From Lineus longissimus (Eukaryota > Nemertea > Pilidiophora > Heteronemertea > Lineidae): a stretch of DNA of 64,000 nucleotides. Every line of letters starts with the position of its first letter. Positions within the stretch are counted from its first letter, which is position 1. Where the stretch lies: contig NC_088313.1 of assembly GCF_910592395.1 (NCBI RefSeq), positions 1,924,501 to 1,988,500 of the forward strand, written 5' to 3'. The notes beneath the pieces are model-generated. The model was not told the DNA's origin. It saw only the letters and a program-made list of their open reading frames with translations, and ran no database searches. The position numbers were made by a program, and so were the translations under genes. Shown here one piece after another: positions 11,701-21,600 of this stretch.

Positions 11701-13842
11701 TTGTGTGACTTATATTTTCATGTTTCTCCATGGCCTTATCTGACAATGACCAGATCCTGTAACCCAAAAGATCACTAATATTATCCTTCCCTTTCTAGGT
11801 TCTGAGCTGACCTTCAACTACAACCTGGACTGTTTAGGCAATGATAAGAAGGTGTGCTGTTGTGGGGCAACACGATGTAGTGGCTTTCTTGGTGTGCCTC
11901 CCAAGGTAAGATTCATAAGTTACGAATAGGATGCAGTCAAATTTCTTCGCTATATCATACCAGTTTCTCCTTGTCATTCATGGAGACGTGTACTTTCCAG
12001 CTTCAGATGGAAGAGTCTTCAATCAAGGAAAGTGACCTGTCGCCTCTAGTTGATTCCTGGAACCTTCAGTTCCTGTAATGGCAAAAAGTTACATTACATC
12101 AACATCTGTGTGTGAAATTCTTGACAACCGAAACCCTTTTCTGCTGATTTGCATTCAGCATTTACTAAAGATACGCTTAAAATCACACATGCTATACATG
12201 CTTCCCGAAATTGGTGGCTTGCATTGGAACTAACTTTTTCCCTGATGTCCGTCATTAAAAGCATTCAAGTGTGTTGGTCAACCATGACTATCTCCTTTGT
12301 CCCTCCACCATAAGGCCTAGTTTCCCCTTATGACATCACTATTTCGGACACTCGGCGCCCCATTTCTGGAAAGGTGTATAGATGTGGTTCTTGTTTACAA
12401 ACTGTGATGCCAAAACAGGCCTATGGTATTTTTTCCGAACAAGTCATTCCATTTCTCTTATCTCTTCCAGACTGCTTCGGCAATGGACCGGGTAGACGAT
12501 GGCAAGAAAGACAAGAAGAAGAAGAAAAAGAAACGAAAGTTGATCCACAAACCTAAACATGAAGATGACTGTTTCCGATGTGGAGAAGGTGGCACCCTGG
12601 TCATGTGTGACTTGCCAGGGTGTACGAAGGCCTACCACATGGACTGCTTGACGCTCGATAAGTTGCCATATGGTACGTTGAAACCTAGAAGTGATTCTAG
12701 CCTTCCTTTATGAAATTTAAAAAAGATAGTTTGGTAAAATTGGCAGAAGTGTTTTAAACCCTTGAAAATATAAAGACAGGTTGTGATATAGTCAACCTAT
12801 GGTTTAATCCCGCCTGGACGGCTCGCTTCGATGCCGTTTTCATTGATGACGTCACAACATGAAAATTTTCGCGGTCGCGTTGGTTTACATTCAGCCATTT
12901 TATAATAAATCTTGTCAAAAATGGAAAATTTGAGCTTTACATTTGTGATCAACAATTAAAAACGGACGTATTTCTGCAAAGTTGTAAATCACATCATAGT
13001 ATAACTTTAAATTGTTCATTAAATTGCCCTTTGAATACCCTGTAAAGGATGTATTCAGGAAGAATTTATCTAGGAGTTACTTAGCGTAAAGATGTATCTG
13101 GTGTCATAATGTGTGTTTTTTCATGATTTCAGGAAAGTGGATATGTCCATGGCACCACTGTGACGAATGTGGCAAAAAGGCAGTCAGGAAGTGTACAGAG
13201 TGTCCGAATTCCTTTTGCCTGGCTCACACCGAGGGGCATATCACAGAAATGGCAGACGGTAAACTGTTCTGCCGGGAACATGAGGACTTGATTGAGACGT
13301 ATACGTTGACAGGTTCATCAACGTCTGCTACGAGTAGTGAGGGGGAAACGAATGGAGAGGACGCCGCTTGTGAGGACGCAGAACCAGGGGACCAAAATAA
13401 GGAAAAACGAGACCAAGCAGTGAACACTGATACGAACTTAAACTCGAACGGTGATTCTTCGAGTTCAGAATCGCATCTGAACGGTACAAAAAATTCTAGT
13501 GGGGGTGAGAAAGGTTCAAGCAAGTCAAAAGGAAAGAAAAAGGGCCAAGGGCGTCCCAGAAAAGCTAGTGTTGATACCGAGGACCAAAAGACACAAATGC
13601 CTGATAAAGAGGGGCCTGAAAGAATAGGTCACAAAAAGATGTCAAAAGTTGGGAAAATAAATGAGAGTTTGTTGCGATTGAAAATGAAACAGAAGATGAA
13701 GAAAATGAAAAAGGCGAATGGGAGCGTAAAAGCGAAAAAGACTGAGAATAACAATGATGTTAAGCCTGGCGAGCAGAAAGACTCGACTACGACGGATGAT
13801 GATGAATTCCCTAGTCTTGTGATCGATATACCAGGTTGCTGA
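2720..13842 (+). CDS. NSD2: NSD-family histone H3K36 methyltransferase, 16 coding exons
   Basis: Exons: 2720-3458, 3902-4561, 4811-4944, 5248-5364, 6575-6982, 7215-7428, 8085-8285, 8587-8772, 8934-9299, 9547-9659, 10032-10295, 10678-10799, 10983-11119, 11799-11905, 12471-12672, 13133-13842. All junctions are GT-AG and in phase, giving about 1559 aa. Domains: PWWP1 (about 209-310, HPWWP); HMG box (about 418-475); PHD1-PHD4 (about 714-923); PWWP2 (about 927-1005, YRWWP); AWS (about 1066-1112); SET (about 1115-1240, GRGWGL, NHSCEPN, ELTFNY); post-SET CxCxxxxC; terminal PHD plus C5HCH (about 1284-1370); Lys-rich tail. The enzyme methylates H3K36 in the nucleus. The HMG box points to the NSD2-like layout; probably the single invertebrate co-ortholog of NSD1/2/3. 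ATG 2720 was chosen because an in-frame TGA lies at 2696. NSD proteins usually read NHCCQPNC; this one has NHSCEPNC, as in SETD2. Confidence 0.95.
3740..3822. repeat. Short hairpin element, copy 1 (NSD intron 1)
   Basis: The outer ends ACAAGGG and CCCTTGT can pair, and the core TTTATGAGGGGT pairs with ACCCCATGAATAA. Related copies lie in the next two introns in the same orientation. Confidence 0.75.
4678..4739. repeat. Short hairpin element, copy 2 (NSD intron 2, 5-prime truncated)
   Basis: It shares the block from TTTAATTTATGAGGGGTTTG through GACCCTTGTTC with copy 1. The left outer arm is missing. Confidence 0.75.
5065..5154. repeat. Short hairpin element, copy 3 (NSD intron 3)
   Basis: Full-length but more diverged copy: AACAAGGGAATGATG at the left and GTGTGACCCTTGCTC at the right, with the same ATTTATGAGGGG core hairpin. 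Confidence 0.7.
5449..5613. repeat. MITE with GTAGAACCTCTCTATT end, full-length copy (NSD intron 4)
   Basis: The left end AGTAGAACCTCTCTATT is mirrored by AGGGAGGTTCCACTGTA on the right. Inside is a second pair of AATAGAGAGGT repeats. Ends abutting TA in some copies suggest a Tc1/mariner-type MITE. Partial copies lie at 7975-8068 and 21008-21096. Confidence 0.75.
7483..7758. mobile_element. MITE with CAGGGTTTCCGCC terminal inverted repeats (NSD intron 6)
   Basis: CAGGGTTTCCGCCAG at the left is mirrored by CTGGCGGAAACCCTG at the right. Both sides are flanked by CTATG (7478-7482 and 7759-7763), a 5-bp candidate target duplication. If the outer G/C belongs to the inverted repeat the duplication is TAT instead. 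The interior is A/T-rich with runs of G and C and encodes nothing. Ends starting CAGGG are hAT-like, but hAT usually makes 8-bp duplications, so the class is open. Confidence 0.8.
7975..8068. repeat. MITE with CAGTAGAACCTCTC end, partial copy (NSD intron 6)
   Basis: TACAGTAGAACCTCTCTATT followed by the internal AATAGAGAGGTGTCCTG block. The copy ends only about 16 nt before the exon 7 acceptor (AG at 8083-8084), so it supplies sequence near the branch point and pyrimidine tract. Confidence 0.7.
11415..11742. repeat. 66-bp minisatellite, five copies (NSD intron 13)
   Basis: The marker CTGCCATTTATATTTGTGT recurs at 11424, 11490, 11556, 11622 and 11688, exactly 66 bp apart, with only a few base changes between copies. 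As 66 is a multiple of three, open frames run through it on both strands. They are not genes. It lies between exons coding for the SET core and the post-SET region. Confidence 0.95.
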
Positions 13843-15330
13843 TGCGTGTGATGTATAGGGTATCCTATTGTGTTCAGGGAGAGCTTCTTGTCCATCTCAA
13901 ATGTTAGGCATCTAATGCGTTTTGTAGATATTGTTTTACATTCCCCAAAATTTGCATGGTGTGAATTGCGATGCGATTACAAATATATCTGTTTCCCTTG
14001 TTGCCAGCTTGTCATCATGTCCGCAATTTCAGAGTAAGTTAGTGGATATATATTTTTTCAATCATGTTCAAATTTTGAAATTTCCTTATCGCTATCATTA
14101 TTTTCAATGATCTGACCATATCGTTAAGCCTGATCAGTTAATTTACTTGGAGTTTGCGCCAGATAAGGTCTTTCTCTGTATGCCTGGTATAGGCTGGCAT
14201 AAAGTGCTCTTAGAAAGCTACTTTACCTACGATGTATATTCTGTGCTTCACAACAACCCGCAGTTTGGTCTTATGATGCAATGAGACACATGACACATTG
14301 CATCTTGGAAGAACACTTGCTTTTAAAACTAATCTTGAAGTTCTATTAAAATTAGAAGATTTGATCAGAAATAATTTTTCCTGTCCTGTAGTTTACTTAT
14401 ACAGACCACTTGGATTTGCAGTGACTGAATAAGTGATTGTCTTCGTCACATTCCTGGCTATGGTGCTGCACAGCCAAGTTTTCCGAGATCCCGTTATAAA
14501 CATTTTTAGGGCAACAGATCAGGTAGCAGTCTGACCGAAATGGCTCAAGTTGAGCAAGGAAAATGCGTAACGAAGTTTTCCGTATGACCAACCGTTCCTG
14601 GTGCTGCTTCGATATCACAAACCTGTTCCAATCTATGACCAGATCAGTAATCACTCCTGCCATTGAATTTTGAAATATTTGGGCATAAGTTCCCTGTCTC
14701 TTGTAAAAGTTCACAACTTTTTTTGTGGTAATACTTTCATTTTAGCGCCATAAACCGGTGGCACACATATGCTAATGATTTGGAGTCTTGCCAATGTTAG
14801 AGTCCAGATTTTATTTAAGGGTTGTTCCAAAATGCATGCTTGATGGTGGGGGGGGTTTTCTTCAAAAGGACCTCGTTTCTTGGTTTTGAGACATTCTATT
14901 TATTATCATGGAAAATAGTTACCATGATATATTTTGTCTTGGGCTTCCAATCAGTGCCACAGACTTTGCTGGCAGAAATTCTCAAGTGCCAATTCATACT
15001 TCAGTGAACAGTTTGTGTATCAGTTATTTTGTGGCTGAGCAATCGCTATCATTCTGGTATCTTCACCGGCCTGTAATAACATCCCAGATTTTTTGGACCT
15101 CTGTCACGGCAGCTTGTAAACCGGATCTTTCATTCTCATGGCCTGAGGTTAATTCTGTATGCAAATCAGGTCTGTTGGCCTGAGCTTCAGGGAATTTGAG
15201 AGTAAACCTGCAGTGTTGGAGTTTTATACAATATCTTGTACAGAGTTTTTACTGTTTGGAAACAAAAGGTGTATATACAAGTGTAAGATAAAAGACTGTT
15301 AATCTTGGGAATAAATTTTATCTAAAAAGC
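13843..15330 (+). other. Likely NSD 3-prime UTR with AATAAA at 15310-15315
   Basis: No further coding exon was seen after the TGA at 13840-13842. The first convincing AATAAA on the plus strand in a suitable place is at 15310. Open frames here on both strands resemble no family I know. The end of the UTR is inferred. Confidence 0.5.
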
Positions 15331-15889
15331 ATAAATATAGTTTTCTTTTGTGTTATGTTGAGTCTAATCTGTTCAGATTAAGAAGTGACTGTGCCTGACG
15401 AATGAACCGTGAAATCAAGCCCTTTGACTGATTGATTCTATCCCTACACCTCGGTCATTGTGATGTAATCGGGCCTTTTCCGTGGCCGCCAAGTAGGTGA
15501 CCTAGTTCCTATATCAACACTGGAGCAGTCCAACAGTGAACAGACTGGAGCTTGACTGAAATGCTAAGTTTACAGCTTGTGTGTTGACATTTCTGCCCTG
15601 GATTACTTCAAGAGATATTAAAGGTGCATCAATGGATAAGGTATCTTCTTCACATTCACCTCCTACAGTCGATCCTGTTCGTTGGATGTACCCGGGAATT
15701 GACTCGGACAGACTGCTATAGGAGACAAATTGACTTGGACAGACTTTGCTATTTGAGACAACTTGATAGATTTTATCCTAGAAGGCCAACACTTCCATGG
15801 CAGAATTAGAACTTGGGACTGCAAATAAACTTCTCACCAACTTGACCAAAACCATTGAAAAACACCTTAGATTTAAATAACATAATGTC

Positions 15890-15895
15890 TTTATT
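15890..15895 (-). promoter_or_regulatory. Polyadenylation signal for BNIP1 (minus strand AATAAA)
   Basis: TTTATT on the plus strand reads AATAAA on the minus strand, about 240 bp past the BNIP1 stop codon. NSD and BNIP1 are therefore convergent with roughly 550 bp between signals. Confidence 0.6.
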
Positions 15896-16133
15896 TACAT
15901 ATAAATACATGTAACATTTATATCATAGAATATATTCTAATTAACAAAGGCAGTGTACATTAATACCGTAGCCAAGCAAAGTTACATAATTTTGTACCAT
16001 GTAATAATATTACAGGTTTCTTCTTTGACTACATGTAGTCATAATCATAATCATCCAGCTCTGATATCAGTTATAATAATAGTAAACACAATCAACTCAT
16101 GGTCACAACTCAAAAGTCATCACCACCCGATCA

Positions 16134-17987
16134 TTATGAATTGACACCACTAGCTGTGTTCTCAACCGATACTCCAAACACACGTCGTTTCGTGATGTAT
16201 AGCACTGTGGCAAAGAAAAAGACAAGAGCCAGAAAGATCAAGAGTTTATCAGTGAATTCTCGTCTGTTGTATTTCGTGAGGAGTTTCCGTGAGTTTTGAA
16301 CGTGTCCTGACATGTTTTTGAACTCCTCATGTGTTCCTGCAATCTGTCCTGATGAAGACACTGCAATTGAAAGGACTAAAATGGATTGAGGGGTTAAACA
16401 GTGAGAGTACATGTATGTGGATCTAGTCATCATTCATTCCATACATAAAGTTTAATAGGATTAATGGATATTTGGCCTCCATAGTAGAGCAATAGCCTGA
16501 TCTACATCACGGCTTTTGGTGAATCCGCCGCCTGGCTCTAACTAGCCAGTTGCCACATGTAGCCTGATTAGGTAATCCAGTTGTTGGAAAAAAGGATTAT
16601 TCCTACCTAAATTTCCCATGGTCTGTTCACTTTGCTTGACTGAAGCTGACATCATTCGGCTGATATTCAACAAATTATCTGTTATGTTGCCAGATGTTTT
16701 AGCTAAGGCTTCTTTGCTGGATTTTTTTCTTTTCTTTAAGTCACTTGTTCCCCCATTGAGCAGTATTTCTTTTTCTTTCCTATCTATTGTCATCTGTGAG
16801 GTTATCACAGCTTTCCGCAATGACTGTTGTGTGCTATAAATTGGAATGAAATCATTGAAATAATTTGATGGCAGATTCAAATATGTCGACGGCTAAAAGT
16901 ATGCAGCACCTGTTCAAAGGATTGGAGTGTAAAGCTTTATTTAAACAAAGTCAGGCCGGGCAGTAGAGCATTCTAATGATTGAGATATATCACAATAAAT
17001 TGAGTTGTATCTTCTTATAGTCTAATAAACACTAATAAACATATTGAAGGATTAAATTTTTTATCGAACAGATGCAAACCTTGACAACTGTTTCCTGTAA
17101 TTTTCCACAGTTTTCAATATAGCTATTTTGTCTGTCTCCTTTTCTTGTTCCCTTGCCAAGTTGTCAAGGTCCTGAAAAAGGATGGAAAGAAAGTTCTTTA
17201 AATTAGCATAATCACGTCAGATTGTATATTAGAATCATATGATGATATCTTAGTCAACTTTGCCAAGACCAGGATGTCTCGAGTGTAACCCACTGCTGGG
17301 TTTCAGTCACAAAAATTTGATCATAAATATTCAAACTTTGTGGCACCAAATCAAATCAAAGAGCACATTACCTTACAGAAAGGTAAATATCTTAATCAAA
17401 GGTATCCTCTTTAACAATACAGAGGATAATGAAACATACATCAATCCTATTCTTTACAGCTTGAATTATTTCCCTGGCATCACTGTTTAGGTCTTCAAGT
17501 AACTCGGTAGGTCCATCACATTCTCTGATATCCTGTAAAGAAATGTATATGACATATTGAAATCAAATCGCAAAGAGACATTGTCACAATCACAGCGACA
17601 CAGGGACAAGTAGTCTGGAAGTGAACAACATATCATCTTTTCCACCATAGGGCAGGAATTTTTCACAGACAACATACAATCTTGGCCTAACCAGTGTCTG
17701 AACAGATTTTGTCTTCATGGGGATGAGAAGGACCATTGGTTGTGACAATGACAGTGTGGTAGTAACACTATTATCCGCAAGGCGGCGCTACACATATAAA
17801 AAATTGACAGTTGAAGGGCGATTTCTCTTCAACTAGACATAGGATATACGTGGTGTTAGATTCCATGGATTCCTTATAATGCATTCTACCGTTTTAAAGT
17901 ATTCACCTGAACCAAAGCTTTGATTTGAAGATCTGATTTGACAATTTCTTGGATGCAAAGTTTAACTTGGACGTCATCGGAAGCCAT
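16134..17987 (-). CDS. BNIP1: BNIP1/SEC20, ER Qb-type SNARE, five exons
   Basis: Minus exons 17987-17907, 17532-17440, 17171-17080, 16833-16607 and 16360-16134 join in phase and give 239 aa (human 228). The N-terminus DVQVKLCIQEIVKSDL matches BNIP1 QDVHVRICNQEIVKFDL. The helical segment KEALAKTSGNITDNLLNISR, then RMMSASVKQSEQTM, forms the Sec20/SNARE region (about 110-190). KYNRREFTDKLLIFLALVFF leads into the single C-terminal membrane anchor (about 204-220). The protein sits in the ER membrane and, with syntaxin 18 and USE1, receives COPI vesicles returning from the Golgi; in mammals it is also linked to ER and mitochondrial shape and apoptosis. The start ATG (17985-17987) gives the expected N-terminus. 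The short lumenal tail after the anchor is a little longer than in vertebrates. Confidence 0.95.
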
Positions 17988-18634
17988 CTTGAATTTAAGT
18001 ACCCACTTGCGGTAGCCCATTCTTCAAACCTATTTTTCTCTTTTATTCAATAAAAAGTAATAAACCTGTACGTCTGTTAGCTATTAACTGTTAATAGTCT
18101 CTTATTTTACACACAATTTATATTTATTTATATTTCAATAAAGACTTCATTGGCGTAAAAGCAACCAATGTCGTTCAATTTCCATTTGACACGTCGTCCA
18201 AAGAGTCACTCTTCAAATTGTCCTTTCTTGGCGTTTTGCCCCACCGTGATCAAGATGGATTTAATCCTAAACGTTGATTATTGATTACTGTAAGTATCAA
18301 TAATAATTAAGTGGTATCCAAATGCTTGATTTTCAATTGATTCATTGTAGTAGTACAAGTACTAGTGAAGATCCTAGACCTAGAGAGTAGGCCTATAGAC
18401 TATAGTCTAGAGAATAGAATAGATGGATCATTCAACATCTACTACTAGTACTGCCCATCCCTCTGGCACTTCAACAGTTCCAGTGATCACATATGTAACA
18501 TGTTGTTCATTTTTCAGATTGCAACTTGAATTGCAACGCTAGTAATAGTATTATCATGGTATCATCAACCGCCATTGAGGAGAAACGATAGAAGTTACAT
18601 GCACATGCAAGGGAGATGACTCCAGTTTCTGACA
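17988..18634. promoter_or_regulatory. Shared divergent promoter region of BNIP1 and ENTPD
   Basis: The start codons of the two divergent genes are 647 bp apart with no coding sequence between. Both must start within or near it. I see no obvious TATA box that can be assigned. Confidence 0.5.
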
Positions 18635-21600
18635 ATGCCGTCGTAAGTTCATTAAATAAGATGTCCATATCCTTGTAGTTGTGCTAGATAATTTTAGGTG
18701 CTTTAGTAGTATTATATGTTGAACTTGTAGATATGATAATTCAATTGTGATGCCTTTGGCTAGCATCAGTGGCAATAGCATGTTTTAGATGTGATATGGA
18801 TTATTCTCCAGGTAACTTGGGAAAAAAAGATGCAGAATAAGGAGATGATCCCTCCCTCTTAGTCTTGAATTATATTGTTTGTCCAAATCAGTCAAAATTC
18901 TTCAAAAATAAACCAAAACTACAATAGAATAACCTTTTATCTGTCTCTGTTTCAGGTGTAATATCCACTGCCCATCTTTGTGGCATTTCAGCTGTCCCAG
19001 CGATTGCATGTGTAAACTGTTCAAGCGGACTCGTGCCACCGTCTTCTACGGCACTGTCACTGCCATCGTTCTCGTCACATTCGGAGTCCTACTCTACCTT
19101 TCACAGAACTTCTTACCGAAAGAAAACCTCGCGCCGCCACCAGTGACAAAAAAGAAGGGACAGGCTCCGGTGCATACTGCAACCGACCTGTCAAACCCTT
19201 ATCATCATTACGGCGTAATCATCGACTGCGGAAGTAGTGGCAGTCGGGTGTTCGTCTACTTTTGGCCGACGCATGACGGGAATCCAAACGAGTTGCTCCA
19301 CATTCATCATGTGATTGATAAAGATTTGCAACCTGTGATAAAAAAAGCTACACCAGGTGAGTCAATTGAAAAAAATCTGGACAATAAGATGTGGAGAATT
19401 TCTGTCAACAAATTCCAGTTCATGATTCTGATGATGATGGGATAGTTCATGTGATTGCAGTGTGAATATTCAGTCTGCCAATAAGTGTCAATAAACGCCG
19501 GCAACACAGCTATTTGTATTGTGAAATTTTCATGAGCTGTGTACATAATTTTGTCAAACGAAATCAATAACTTTTATCCTAGTTTTATGCTTCAGCTTAA
19601 TGCGTTTTAATTGTGTCTCTTGTAGTTACAAATATTGGCTGCACAGCTGTTTCTTTATGGGATATTTAGAATATGTTGCAGTGAACAGCTTTTGGGTCAA
19701 AAACTATATAGTAACTGTAGACAAGGCCGTCGCATGCATACCCTGCTATACAGACAGAAAGAATAGTGCCACAGATTGTTTTTTTGTTATTTTCATTTTA
19801 TGGCACCAGTGTATAGCAATGGTACGTTCCCTCATGGTATTGAAATACCCTGCAAGTGCATGACAAAGAATAAGATCAATGGACTCTTCTCCTTGGGTGT
19901 ATAGCATGGTACGCATTTTCACAGTGAAAGTCAACCTGGCTAATTATCAGGCCTGCATGATGTGTTCTTGTAACTACTCCAATATTTGATATAGTCACAA
20001 TTGCAAAACAACCTTATATCCAGAAATTTCAAGAGTGTATCATGATTGCGCTTGATTTGCATAAGGGTACATTAATTGCCAGTTGCTGCCTTTTGCATAA
20101 CTGTTTTGAATATAGTCACAATTGCCAAAAAAAACCTTATATCCACAAATTTCAAGAGTGTATCATAATTGCGCTTGATTTGCATAAGGGTACATTAATT
20201 GCCAGTTGCTGCCTTTTGCATAACTGTTTTGAACACCTGGTGTTTGCACAGACATTGTGTACTTGTCATATGGAGGCCATGCTGAGTCATCGTTTAAATT
20301 TTCATGGATTTTTGCATAATCAGTCCACACAATCTAAATTTCCCTGGATATGACGTTCCAAAGTGTAAACTCTGATTAATTGATTTGAATAAATTTTAAT
20401 GAAATATGATACATGAAGCTCTGAAGAATAATCCACCGAGAATCAGCTTCTGATGCATTTCATACCAACATGAGAGGTTATGCATGGGGCAGCTGTAGTG
20501 CAGTGGAAGAGAGTCTGCCACGTGATCAGGAGGTCATGGGTTCAACTCTCGGCCAAGTCACTGCTTGGTTCCGCAATTGGTCAAGTTCAAGTGAGCGCCT
20601 TCTGGTTGCTCCTTGAAACCCCTGATTGACTTCTGTGGAGACCGGGGTAATAATATGATGTCCCAAAAGCGCTTTGAACAGGGAAACATGGAAAAGCACT
20701 GCATTGTTTATAAGAATTCAATAGTATTATTATTTTATTACTGTTATACTTATCCAACCAAAACATCTGTTGTCAAAATGAGGCTGTACAGTATATATAT
20801 GAACCATTGTAACCAAGTTGTTTCAGAATTTACTCGTTTTCACTCCAGGTTTGTCATCATTTGCCGACAACCCCAAGGATGCTTACAACTATATCAAACC
20901 ATTGTTAGACTTTGCCGTGCAGCACATACCAAATAGTAAATACACCGAGACGCCGCTGTATGTGATGGCGACTGCTGGGATGAGGTTGATCCCTCAAGCG
21001 TGAGTACTGCAGAACCTCTCTATTAAGGACACCATCGGCACTGACAAATGCTGTCCATAATAGAGGGGTGTCCTGATTAGAGAGGTCAAATTGAATGGAA
21101 ACAACCAATTTGGGTAATTTAGAAGTAACACCAATTAAATTTTACATCGCCTTGCCAATTTGAACCAAACTATAATGTTCTAGTTTACACTCTGCTCTCA
21201 ACTGAATATCTTTTTGTCGAACATAATTACAAGTTTCTATCATCTTCAGTGCCCAAACTGCCATCATGGATAACATCCGCCTCAACATCCGCTTAAACTA
21301 CCAGTTCCTATTTTCGGACAATCATGTTGAAGTCATCACCGGGAAGCAGGAGGGCGTGTACGCGTGGATTGCGACAAATTACGTTCTTGGGCGGTTTCAT
21401 CATGAAGAGGATGGTAGGTGGCTCGCATTTTGTAACTACAGTAAGTTGCTTCGCAAGATGTATTAGTAGTGTACTAACAGATTACTCCTAAGTTCTTAGG
21501 TCAAATTTTATTTTGAAGGGACACTTGTCTTTTTGATTAAAGTGTGGATCTAACCTCTTACAATTACTATCCAGAGTGAACTTACCAACCACGGACAACT

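Noticed and set aside
11387-11778. Long open frames on both strands around 11.4-11.8 kb
   Set aside because: They are translations of a 66-bp tandem repeat whose period is a multiple of three, inside an NSD intron.
14397-15183. Open frames on both strands in the NSD 3-prime region
   Set aside because: No known domain, no splice context, and the region is best explained as 3-prime UTR.
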